Below the pieces are notes generated by a model. That model saw only the letters and a program-made list of their open reading frames with translations. It ran no database searches and had not been told where the DNA came from. 49,909 bases of DNA from Mycobacterium gordonae. Its GTDB lineage: Bacteria; Actinomycetota; Actinomycetes; Mycobacteriales; Mycobacteriaceae. A program made the position numbers and the translations under genes. Shown one piece after another: positions 1 through 8,030 of this stretch. The stretch is taken from NCBI RefSeq assembly GCF_001417955.2, contig NZ_LKTM01000311.1, forward strand, positions 1 to 49,909, in the 5' to 3' direction. Position 1 is the stretch's first letter; each line of letters starts with the position of its first letter.

Positions 1-706
1 TGTCGCCACCCCCGCCGGCGCCACCCATGCCGCCGGCACCGAACAGCAACGAGGCCCCACCGGCACCTCCCACGCCGCCGAAGCCGGTAAGGCCGATACC
101 TCCGGCCCCTCCGGTGCCGCCCGCACCCCACAGCAGCCCACCTGCGCCGCCGGCGCCGCCGGCCCCACCGGTACCGGTGGCGGCGTTGCCGCCGGTTCCA
201 CCGGCGCCACCGGTGCCGAACAATCCTGCCGCCCCACCCGCGCCGCCGGCCTGACCGGCAGCACCCGATCCGCCGGCGCCGCCGTTGCCGTACAACAGCC
301 CGCCCGCGCCACCGGGCTGGCCAGTGCCCGGCGCGCCATTGGCGCCGTTGCCGATCAAGGGGCGTCCCAACAGCAGTTGCGTGGGCGTGTTGATCAGGTT
401 GATCAGACCTTCCAACGGCGAGGCGCTGGCGGCCTCCGCCGCCACATACGCGTTTGCGCCCACGCTCAGGGTCTGCACGAACTGCTCATGAAACGCCACC
501 GCCTGCGCGCCGAGGGCCTGATAGCCCTGGGCGTGAGAGGAGAACAGGGCGGCGATCGCTACTGAGATGTCGTCGGCCGCGGCGCTCGCTACGAGGGTGG
601 TGGACGACGCCGCCGCGCTGTTCGCGGTTCTGATCGCTGACTCGAGACCGGCCAGATTCGCGGCTACCGTTGACAGCGCCTCAGGCGCTGCGATCAGGTA
701 CGACAT
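1..706 (-). CDS. PE_PGRS family protein (5' part; runs off the left edge)
   Basis: The minus strand reads open from an ATG at 706 to the window edge, about 235 codons. Residues 1-97 are a PE domain: Pro8-Glu9 near the N-terminus and a YxxxE motif (Tyr87-Glu91), the known ESX-5 type VII secretion signal. A GRPLIG linker follows at about 114-119, then Gly-Gly-Ala/Asn repeats typical of PGRS. A GGGAGG ribosome site lies about 8 nt upstream. In the family these proteins are exported to the cell envelope; individual functions are mostly unclear. The position next to glgB matches Rv1325c (PE_PGRS24) in M. tuberculosis as I recall it. The true length is unknown because the 3' end is outside the window. 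Confidence 0.93.
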   Translation of the reverse strand, partial: MSYLIAAPEALSTVAANLAGLESAIRTANSAAASSTTLVASAAADDISVAIAALFSSHAQGYQALGAQAVAFHEQFVQTLSVGANAYVAAEAASASPLEGLINLINTPTQLLLGRPLIGNGANGAPGTGQPGGAGGLLYGNGGAGGSGAAGQAGGAGGAAGLFGTGGAGGTGGNAATGTGGAGGAGGAGGLLWGAGGTGGAGGIGLTGFGGVGGAGGASLLFGAGGMGGAGGGGD

Positions 707-791
707 CCTCACTACCTCCCGACTAGGCAATTGGTCGGCACAGTATGGGTCACCCAAAGCTGCTGCGGATACGTTTCCGCGCACAAGACCT

Positions 792-818
792 TCGCGAGCG
801 TCAATTTGATGCTCGCGA
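792..818 (-). terminator. Stem-loop downstream of glgB
   Basis: Two 13-nt arms (792-804 and 806-818) pair with one mismatch around a single central base. The hairpin lies 17 nt beyond the glgB stop codon, between glgB and the PE_PGRS start. There is no T-tract, which is common for mycobacterial terminators. It could equally act in the PE_PGRS leader. Confidence 0.45.
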
Positions 819-834
819 CGGTTAAGAACGGAAT

Positions 835-3030
835 CTAGGCGGGTTCCAGCCAGATGGCCGACGACGGCGGCAACACCAACACCGCTGACGCCGGGCGACC
901 GTGCCACGGGTCGTCAGTAGCATCCACACCGCCGAGGTTGCCGATTCCCGAACCGTTGTAGACGGTCGCGTCGGTGTTGAGCACCTCTCGCCAGCGTCCG
1001 GCCTGCGGCAGGCCCAGCCGGTAGTTGCTGTGTTCAGCTCCTGCGAAGTTGAACACACAGGCCAGCACCGAGCCGTCGTTGCCGTAGCGCAGAAAGCTCA
1101 GCACGTTGTTGGCCGAGTCGTTGGCATCGATCCACGAATAACCCTCGGGTGTGGTGTCCCTGCTCCACAGGGCGGGGTGGCTCGAGTAGATCCCGTTGAT
1201 GTCGCGCACCAGGCGCAGCACACCGTTGGAGAATCCCTGTTCGTCGAGCTGCCACCAGTCCAGACCGCGTTCCTCCGACCACTCGGCGCGCTGCCCGAAC
1301 TCCTGGCCCATGAACAGCAACTGCTTGCCGGGGTGGGCCCACTGGTAGGCGAGCAGACTGCGCAGCCCGGCCGCCTTGGCATGGTTGTCACCGGGCATCC
1401 GCCCCCACAGCGTGCCCTTGCCGTGCACCACCTCGTCGTGGCTGAGCGGCAGCACGTAGTTCTCGCTGAATGCGTACAGCATCGAGAATGTCATCTCGTG
1501 GTGGTGGTAGGTGCGGTAAATCGGGTCACGGCTGAAGTAGTCGAGTGTGTCGTGCATCCAGCCCATGTTCCACTTCATCGAAAAGCCAAGTCCACCAAGG
1601 CTTGTCGGGCGGGTGACACCCGGCCACGAGGTCGACTCCTCGGCGATGGTGACGATGCCGGGTGCGGCCTTGTGGGCCGTTGCGTTCATCTCCTGCAGGA
1701 ACTGCACCGCCTCCAGGTTCTCCCGGCCGCCGTAGATGTTGGGGGTCCAGCCACCCTCGGGGCGCGAGTAGTCCAGGTACAACATCGATGCGACCGCATC
1801 GACCCGCAGACCGTCCATGTGGAATTCCTGCAGCCAGTATAAGGCGTTGGCTACCAGAAAGTTTCGCACCTCGGGCCGTCCGAAGTCGAATACGTAGGTG
1901 CCCCAGTCCAATTGCTCGCCACGCCGGGGGTCGGAGTGCTCGTAGAGCGGAGTTCCGTCGAAGCGGCCCAGTGCCCAGGAGTCTTTCGGGAAGTGCGCCG
2001 GCACCCAGTCGACGATCACGCCGATGCCGGCCTGGTGCAATGCGTCGACCAGCGTCCGGAACTCATCGGGGGTGCCGAAGCGGGACGAGGGCGCGTAGTA
2101 CGACGTCACCTGGTAACCCCAGGAACCGCCAAAGGGATGCTCGGCGACCGGCAACAGCTCGACGTGTGTAAAGCCCTGTTCAACAACGTATTCCGTGAGC
2201 TGCGTGGCAAGCTCCCGGTAGCTGAGTCCGGGGCGCCATGAGCCCAGGTGGACCTCGTAGGTGCTCATCGGTTCGAAGACGGGGTTACGCTGCGCGCGCT
2301 GCTCCAGCCACTTTTGGTCGTTCCAGGTGTACTCGCTCACCGTCACCCGCGATGCGGTCTGCGGTGGCACCTCGGTGCCGAATGCGAACGGGTCGGCGCG
2401 ATCGGTGACGGCACCGTCGGCCCCGTGCACCCGGAATTTATACAGGCCGTCGATCGGGAAATCGGGCCAGAACAATTCCCAGACGCCGGAGGAACCCAGC
2501 ACCCGCATTGGGGCGTCGGTTCCGGTCCAGCCGTTGAACTCGCCAATCAGGCTGACGCCCTTGGCATTCGGGGCCCATACGGCGAAGGACACCCCAGTGA
2601 CCACGCCGTCGGGTGTGGTGAACGACCGGGGATGGGCGCCCAGCACCTCCCAGAGGCGCTCATGGCGTCCCTCGGCGAACAGGTGCAGGTCCACCTCGCC
2701 GAGGGTGGGCAGGAACCGGTACGCATCCGCGACGGTGTGGGGTTCGGACCCGTCGTACGTCACCTCGAGGCGGTAGTCGACGAGGTCGACGAACGGCAAC
2801 ACGACGCCGAACACGCCGGAGTCGATGTGCTCCAGCGGCAGCCTGTCCTCGCCGACGAGTGCCACGACGCTGGTGGCGTGCGGACGGAAGGCCCGGATGA
2901 CGGTGTGGTCGGCGTATTCGTGGGCGCCCAGAACGCCGTGCGGGTTGTGATGAGTGCCCGCGATCAGGCTGGCCAGTTCGGCGGGGTCGGGCGCCAGATG
3001 TGTTTCGGCGAGTTCATCGGTGTGATTCAC
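835..3030 (-). CDS. glgB: 1,4-alpha-glucan branching enzyme GlgB
   Basis: 731 aa, the length I recall for M. tuberculosis GlgB. It transfers alpha-1,4 chains to make alpha-1,6 branches in cytoplasmic glycogen and is the last step of the GlgE pathway. An N-terminal beta-sandwich and CBM48-like region (about 1-240) precede a GH13 catalytic domain. Visible GH13 motifs are DWVPAHF at 341-347, the nucleophile Asp411 in LRVDAV, the acid/base Glu464 in TIAEES, and HDE at 531-533. The GTG start at 3030 has an AGGAGG site about 9 nt upstream. The glgE stop is only 6 nt upstream, so the two are probably translated from one transcript. Confidence 0.97.
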   Translation of the reverse strand: MNHTDELAETHLAPDPAELASLIAGTHHNPHGVLGAHEYADHTVIRAFRPHATSVVALVGEDRLPLEHIDSGVFGVVLPFVDLVDYRLEVTYDGSEPHTVADAYRFLPTLGEVDLHLFAEGRHERLWEVLGAHPRSFTTPDGVVTGVSFAVWAPNAKGVSLIGEFNGWTGTDAPMRVLGSSGVWELFWPDFPIDGLYKFRVHGADGAVTDRADPFAFGTEVPPQTASRVTVSEYTWNDQKWLEQRAQRNPVFEPMSTYEVHLGSWRPGLSYRELATQLTEYVVEQGFTHVELLPVAEHPFGGSWGYQVTSYYAPSSRFGTPDEFRTLVDALHQAGIGVIVDWVPAHFPKDSWALGRFDGTPLYEHSDPRRGEQLDWGTYVFDFGRPEVRNFLVANALYWLQEFHMDGLRVDAVASMLYLDYSRPEGGWTPNIYGGRENLEAVQFLQEMNATAHKAAPGIVTIAEESTSWPGVTRPTSLGGLGFSMKWNMGWMHDTLDYFSRDPIYRTYHHHEMTFSMLYAFSENYVLPLSHDEVVHGKGTLWGRMPGDNHAKAAGLRSLLAYQWAHPGKQLLFMGQEFGQRAEWSEERGLDWWQLDEQGFSNGVLRLVRDINGIYSSHPALWSRDTTPEGYSWIDANDSANNVLSFLRYGNDGSVLACVFNFAGAEHSNYRLGLPQAGRWREVLNTDATVYNGSGIGNLGGVDATDDPWHGRPASAVLVLPPSSAIWLEPA

Positions 3031-3036
3031 TTGCCC

Positions 3037-5121
3037 TCACCTCCTGCGTAGCAACGTGATTCGGGATTCCTCGGGTATGAGCGGCATGTTGATGACGTGG
3101 GCGACAGCGCGGCCCGGGTCGATGCGGATGTAATTGGATTGCCCCCATTGGTATTCCTCGCCGGTGATCTCGTCGCGCACCCAGAAGCGCTCGTAGGGCT
3201 CCATGCCCAGTGCCGCCATGTCCAGATGCAAGGTCGCTTCTTCGGGACTGAAAGCGTTCAGCGTCACCACCACCAGGACGCAGTCGCCGGTTTCCGCGTC
3301 GAACTTGCTGTAAGCCAGTAGCGCGTCGTTGTCCACGGTGTGGAAGTGGATGGTGCGCAGTTGCTGCAGAGCCGGATGCAGCCGCCGGATCTCGTTGAGC
3401 CGGGTGATGAACGGCTCCAGTGACCGGCCTTCGGCCAGCGCGCCCGCGAAGTCGCGGGGACGCAATTCGTATTTCTCCGAGTCCAGGTATTCCTCGCTGC
3501 CTTCCCGTACTGCCCGGTGTTCGAACAGCTCGTAACCGGAATAGACCCCCCACGCCGGACTCATCGTCGCCGCCAGCACCGCGCGGATGGCAAACATGCC
3601 CGGACCGTGATGCTGCAGCACCTCGTGCAGGATGTCCGGGGTGTTGACGAACAAGTTGGGGGTGCGGAAGTCGGCGAGTTTGGCGATGTCGTTTCCGAAT
3701 TCCGTGAGCTCCCACTTCGCCGTGCGCCAGGTGAAGTAGCTGTAAGACTGCGTGAAGCCGAGCTTGGCCAGCCCGTACTGGCGCGCCGGCGGGGTGAACG
3801 CCTCGGACAGGAACAGCACGTCCGGATCGACGGCTTTCACCTGACCGATCAGCCAGGCCCAGAAGTCCGGCGGCTTGGTGTGCGGGTTGTCGACCCGAAA
3901 CACCTTGACCCCGTGCTCAATCCAGTGCCGCACTACGCGCAGCACCTCGTTGGAGAGCCCGGTGGGATCGTTGTCGAAGTTCAGTGGGTAGATGTCCTGG
4001 TACTTCTTCGGAGGGTTCTCCGCGTAGGCGATGGTGCCGTCGGGCAGTTCGGTGAACCAGTTGCGGTGGTCACGTGCCCACGGATGGTCCGGGGCGCACT
4101 GCAGCGCCAGGTCCAGCGCCACCTCCATCCCCAAATCTCTTGTGGTGGCCACGAAATCGTCGAAATCGTCGATCGTGCCCAGCGCCGGGTGGACAGCGTC
4201 GTGGCCCCCCTCGTCACTGCCGATCGCCCAGGGCGATCCCACGTCTCCGGGAGCGGCGGTCGGATTGTTGTTGCGGCCCTTGCGATGCACCTTGCCGATC
4301 GGGTGAATCGGCGGCAGGTACACCACGTCGAAGCCCATCTCGGCGATCCGGGGAAGCGTCGCCGCGGCAGTGGCAAACGTACCGTGCACCGGGTGACCAT
4401 CGGCGTCCCAGCCGCCGGTCGAACGCGGGAACATCTCGTACCAGGAACCGAAGCGGGCCAGCGGCCGGTCCACCCAGACGCCGTGCTGCTGGCCGCGGGT
4501 GACCAACTCCCGCAACGGGAACTGATCCAACAGGTCCTCGATCTCGGGGGCCAACGCCAACGCTGTGCGGGTCAACGGATCACCGGGCCTACGCAGCGCG
4601 GCGGCGGCTTCGAGGAGCGGGTTGCGCTGCTGGCGCGGCACTCCGGTGGCGGCGCGCTCGAACAGCGCGGCACCCACCAGTAGATCGTTGGAGAGTTCCT
4701 TTTCGCCCTGGCCCGCATCGAGTTTGGCGACCAGCCCATGACGCCAGGAATGAATCGGGTCACCCCACCCGTCTACCCGGAAAGTCCACAATCCCACCCT
4801 GTCTGGGGCGAATTGTCCGTGGAACACGAACGGCTCCAGGCCCATCGTCATCGGGAAATGCCGCGGCTTCACCTTCTCGGCGACCTCGACACCCCCAGCC
4901 TCCTGCTCGGCAACCTGCACCGCCTTCATCCCGCGGCCATCGGCCACCTGCGGGTAGCGCGAACCGAGGTACCGCACCACCAGCGTCGCGGCCACGGCCT
5001 CGTGACCCTCGCGCCATACCGCGGCGCTGACCGGGATCACCTCACCGACGACCGCCTTGGCGGGGTACGTACCACACGAGACCACGGGTTGGACGTCGTC
5101 GATCTCGATACGACCGGGCAC
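3037..5121 (-). CDS. glgE: GlgE alpha-1,4-glucan:maltose-1-phosphate maltosyltransferase
   Basis: GlgE extends alpha-1,4-glucan chains using maltose 1-phosphate in the cytoplasm. The protein is about 694 aa. Signature segments are YLPPIHPIG, ALDLALQCAPDHPW (GH13 region I), the nucleophile Asp in FRVDNPHTKPP (about 411), the acid/base Glu in FLSEAFTPP (about 440), and NTPDILHE. The ORF can start at TTG 5124, but GTG 5121 is preferred because GAATGGAG lies upstream and TTG is rarely used. Longer annotated orthologues begin about ten residues earlier, with no in-frame start here. It is followed closely by glgB and is divergent from glgP. In M. tuberculosis loss of GlgE causes toxic maltose 1-phosphate accumulation. 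Confidence 0.96.
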   Translation of the reverse strand: MPGRIEIDDVQPVVSCGTYPAKAVVGEVIPVSAAVWREGHEAVAATLVVRYLGSRYPQVADGRGMKAVQVAEQEAGGVEVAEKVKPRHFPMTMGLEPFVFHGQFAPDRVGLWTFRVDGWGDPIHSWRHGLVAKLDAGQGEKELSNDLLVGAALFERAATGVPRQQRNPLLEAAAALRRPGDPLTRTALALAPEIEDLLDQFPLRELVTRGQQHGVWVDRPLARFGSWYEMFPRSTGGWDADGHPVHGTFATAAATLPRIAEMGFDVVYLPPIHPIGKVHRKGRNNNPTAAPGDVGSPWAIGSDEGGHDAVHPALGTIDDFDDFVATTRDLGMEVALDLALQCAPDHPWARDHRNWFTELPDGTIAYAENPPKKYQDIYPLNFDNDPTGLSNEVLRVVRHWIEHGVKVFRVDNPHTKPPDFWAWLIGQVKAVDPDVLFLSEAFTPPARQYGLAKLGFTQSYSYFTWRTAKWELTEFGNDIAKLADFRTPNLFVNTPDILHEVLQHHGPGMFAIRAVLAATMSPAWGVYSGYELFEHRAVREGSEEYLDSEKYELRPRDFAGALAEGRSLEPFITRLNEIRRLHPALQQLRTIHFHTVDNDALLAYSKFDAETGDCVLVVVTLNAFSPEEATLHLDMAALGMEPYERFWVRDEITGEEYQWGQSNYIRIDPGRAVAHVINMPLIPEESRITLLRRR

Positions 5122-5379
5122 CAATCACTCCATTCGATTGCCCGGCTCCGCGCGGCCCGTCGTTGCGCCACATCGTCGCCGGGGCGTTTCGGATTCATCA
5201 CCCCAGCCGGCCGCACCGGTCGTCGTTGAGGTGTCGTTCGTCAGCTCGATGTCTGTCGCCTCTATTGCGCCCCATACCCACCCTAGTGTCCGGCTACACC
5301 GGCGAGTGCCGAAGCGCACTGGATAAGTGGTCGCTCTGTAACGCTGCACGCAGCCGAAACCGCACTAAGGTTGAGATGC
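5122..5379. promoter_or_regulatory. Divergent glgE / glgP promoter region
   Basis: This 258-bp gap separates the divergent starts of glgE (5121, minus) and glgP (5380, plus). It must hold both promoters. I see a TAAGGT (TANNNT-type -10) at about 5365-5370, just before glgP, but no convincing operator palindrome. Confidence 0.5.
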
Positions 5380-7962
5380 GTGAAAGCCCTCCGCCGCTTT
5401 ACCGTCCGCGCCCACCTTCCGGAACGCCTGGCCGCGCTTGATCCGCTCTCCACGAACCTGCGTTGGTCGTGGGAGAAACCCACGCAAGACCTGTTCGCGA
5501 CCATCGACCCCGAACTGTGGTCCAAGTGCGGCAAGGACCCTGTCGCAGTCCTTGGCGCGGTGAAACCGGCCCGGCTCGACGAGCTCGCGGCCGACGAAGA
5601 GTTCCTGCGTCGGCTCGATGAGCTCGCGGCCGACCTGAACGACTACCTGAGCCGCCCGCTGTGGTACCAGCAGCAGGAAGCCGCCGGCGTCCAGATGCCC
5701 ACCGGGATCGCGTACTTCTCGATGGAGTTCGGCGTTGCCGAAGTGCTGCCCAACTACTCCGGTGGCCTCGGAATCCTGGCCGGTGACCACCTGAAATCGG
5801 CGTCGGACCTGGGATTGCCGTTGATCGCCGTCGGTCTGTACTACCGCTCGGGGTACTTCCGGCAGTCCCTCACCGCCGACGGCTGGCAGCAGGAGACCTA
5901 TCCGTCGCTGGATCCGCAGGGGTTGCCGTTGCGGCTGCTCACCGACGCCACCGGCGATCCGGTGCTGGTCGAGCTGGCGCTGCCGGACTCCGCGCAGTTG
6001 CGGGCGCGGATCTGGGTCGCGCAGGTCGGCCGGGTGCCGCTGTTGCTGCTGGACTCCGACGTTCCGGAGAACGAGCACGAACTGCGCAGCGTCACCGACC
6101 GCCTCTATGGCGGCGACCAGGAACACCGCATCAAGCAGGAGATCCTGGCCGGCATCGGCGGAGTCCGGGCAATACGCGCCTTCACCGCCATCGAGGGGCG
6201 CCCGGCCCCCGAGGTGTTCCACATGAACGAGGGCCACGCCGGGTTCCTGGGCGCCGAGCGCATCCGGGAGCTGGTCACCGACTCGGGATTGGACTTCGAC
6301 ACCGCGCTGACGGTGGTGCGATCCAGCACTGTCTTCACCACTCACACCCCGGTACCCGCCGGTATCGACCGGTTCCCGGTGGAGATGGTGCAGCGCTACT
6401 TCGACGACGAGGGCGAGAGCGTGACCACGCTCCTGCCGGGCGTGCCGACCCAGCGCATCCTCGCCCTGGGCGCCGAGGAGGACCCGACCAAGTTCAACAT
6501 GGCCCATATGGGCCTGCGGTTGGCGCAGCGCGCCAACGGGGTGTCGCTGCTGCACGGCGAGGTCAGCCGGGCGATGTTCAACGAACTCTGGCCGGGTTTC
6601 GACCCCGGTGAGGTGCCGATCGGGTCGATCACCAACGGCGTGCACGCCCGTACCTGGGCCGCGCCGCAGTGGCTGCAGCTGGGGCGCGAGCTGGCCGGCT
6701 CGGACTCGTTCAGCGAGCCCGCCGTGTGGTTGCGGCTGCAGCAGGTCGACGCCGGGCATCTGTGGTGGATCCGGTCCCAGCTGCGCGAGTTGCTGGTCGA
6801 GGACGTCCGGGCCCGGCTGCGTCAGTCGTGGTTGGAACGGGGCGCATCCGAGGCTGAATTAGGTTGGATCGCAAAGGCTTTCGATCCGAATGTACTCACG
6901 GTCGGGTTCGCCCGGCGAGTCCCGACGTATAAGCGGCTGACCCTGATGCTGCGTGATCCGGGCCGGCTGGAACGGCTGCTGCTCAACGAGGAACGGCCGA
7001 TTCAGCTGATCGTCGCCGGCAAGTCGCACCCTGCCGACGACGGTGGCAAGGCGCTGATCCAGCAGGTGGTGCGGTTCGCCGACCGCCCGGAGGTGCGACA
7101 TCGCATCGCCTTCCTGCCCAACTACGACATGTCGATGGCGCGGTTGCTGTACTGGGGCTGCGACGTGTGGCTGAACAACCCGTTGCGGCCGCTGGAGGCG
7201 TGCGGCACGTCGGGCATGAAGAGCGCACTCAACGGCGGGCTGAACCTGTCCATCCGCGACGGCTGGTGGGATGAATGGTACGACGGTGAAAACGGTTGGG
7301 AGATACCGTCCGCGGACGGTGTCGCCGATGAGGACCGGCGCGACGACCTGGAGGCGACGGCTCTCTACAACCTGCTGGAGCAGGCGGTGGCGCCGAAGTT
7401 CTACGAGCGCGACGAGCATGGTGTGCCGCCGCGCTGGATCGAGATGGTCCGCCACACCCTGCAGACCCTCGGTCCGAAGGTGCTGGCCTCCCGGATGGTC
7501 ACGGACTACGTCGAGCGGTACTACACCCCGGCGGCGCAGTCGCGGCGCAACACCATCGCGGGCGGCACGTTCGAGCCGGCTCGCGAACTGACCGCGTACC
7601 GGCGCCGGGCCGAGGAGGCATGGCCGCGCATCGTCATCACTGATGTCGACAGCACCGGACTGCCCGATTCTCCGCTGCTCGGATCGAAGCTGACCCTGAC
7701 CGCGACCGTGCAGTTGGCCGGGTTGGCACCCGACGAGGTGACGGTGGAGGCGGTGCTCGGGCGGGTCGACAGCGGCGACGAGCTGCTGGACCCACTCACC
7801 GTCGAGATGACGTACACCGGCAGCGCCGAGGGAGGCAATCAGGTCTTCTCCACGACGACGCCGCTGCCGCTGGCGGGCGCACTGGGTTACACGGTGCGGG
7901 TGCTGCCGCGGCATCCGATGCTGGCCGACAGCAACGAACTCGGCCTGGTCACGCTGGCCTAG
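5380..7962 (+). CDS. glgP: Alpha-glucan phosphorylase GlgP (GT35)
   Basis: 860 aa. It phosphorolyses alpha-1,4-glucans to release glucose 1-phosphate in the cytoplasm. The sequence has the long-form actinobacterial organisation: an N-terminal domain with YFSMEFGVAEVLPNYSGGLG, HMNEGHAGF in the middle, and the PLP-binding region near EACGTSGMKSALNGG. The protein begins KALRRFTVRAHLPERL, matching Rv1328 as I recall it. The GTG at 5380 is chosen over an in-frame TTG at 5371 because AAGG sits 9 nt upstream and homologues start here. It is transcribed away from glgE-glgB and converges on dinG with a large hairpin between them. Confidence 0.95.
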   Translation: MKALRRFTVRAHLPERLAALDPLSTNLRWSWEKPTQDLFATIDPELWSKCGKDPVAVLGAVKPARLDELAADEEFLRRLDELAADLNDYLSRPLWYQQQEAAGVQMPTGIAYFSMEFGVAEVLPNYSGGLGILAGDHLKSASDLGLPLIAVGLYYRSGYFRQSLTADGWQQETYPSLDPQGLPLRLLTDATGDPVLVELALPDSAQLRARIWVAQVGRVPLLLLDSDVPENEHELRSVTDRLYGGDQEHRIKQEILAGIGGVRAIRAFTAIEGRPAPEVFHMNEGHAGFLGAERIRELVTDSGLDFDTALTVVRSSTVFTTHTPVPAGIDRFPVEMVQRYFDDEGESVTTLLPGVPTQRILALGAEEDPTKFNMAHMGLRLAQRANGVSLLHGEVSRAMFNELWPGFDPGEVPIGSITNGVHARTWAAPQWLQLGRELAGSDSFSEPAVWLRLQQVDAGHLWWIRSQLRELLVEDVRARLRQSWLERGASEAELGWIAKAFDPNVLTVGFARRVPTYKRLTLMLRDPGRLERLLLNEERPIQLIVAGKSHPADDGGKALIQQVVRFADRPEVRHRIAFLPNYDMSMARLLYWGCDVWLNNPLRPLEACGTSGMKSALNGGLNLSIRDGWWDEWYDGENGWEIPSADGVADEDRRDDLEATALYNLLEQAVAPKFYERDEHGVPPRWIEMVRHTLQTLGPKVLASRMVTDYVERYYTPAAQSRRNTIAGGTFEPARELTAYRRRAEEAWPRIVITDVDSTGLPDSPLLGSKLTLTATVQLAGLAPDEVTVEAVLGRVDSGDELLDPLTVEMTYTGSAEGGNQVFSTTTPLPLAGALGYTVRVLPRHPMLADSNELGLVTLA

Positions 7963-7968
7963 TACGGG

Positions 7969-8030
7969 CGCGAGCAGACGCAAACTCGCACGATCTCAAG
8001 GAGATCCGTGCGAGTTCGCGTCTGCTCGCG
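7969..8030. repeat. Large intergenic palindrome between glgP and dinG, overlapping the dinG 3' end
   Basis: Arms 7969-7997 and 8001-8030 pair almost completely (one mismatch, one bulge) around an AAG loop. The core reads GCGAGCAGACGC and its complement. I recall similar GAGCAGACGC palindromes between mycobacterial genes. It probably serves as a bidirectional terminator for convergent glgP and dinG. The dinG stop codon (TGA, complement of 7996-7998) sits at the loop, so one arm encodes the last residues of DinG. Confidence 0.75.

Noticed and set aside
27..254. Pro/Ala-rich plus-strand frame
   Set aside because: It is the complement of the Gly/Ala repeats of the PE_PGRS gene.
1..330. Short repeats resembling a CRISPR array
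   Set aside because: The repeats are irregular GGN coding units of PGRS without fixed spacers.
3517..4683. 388-codon plus-strand frame opposite glgE
   Set aside because: No family resemblance; glgE on the other strand keeps all GH13 motifs.
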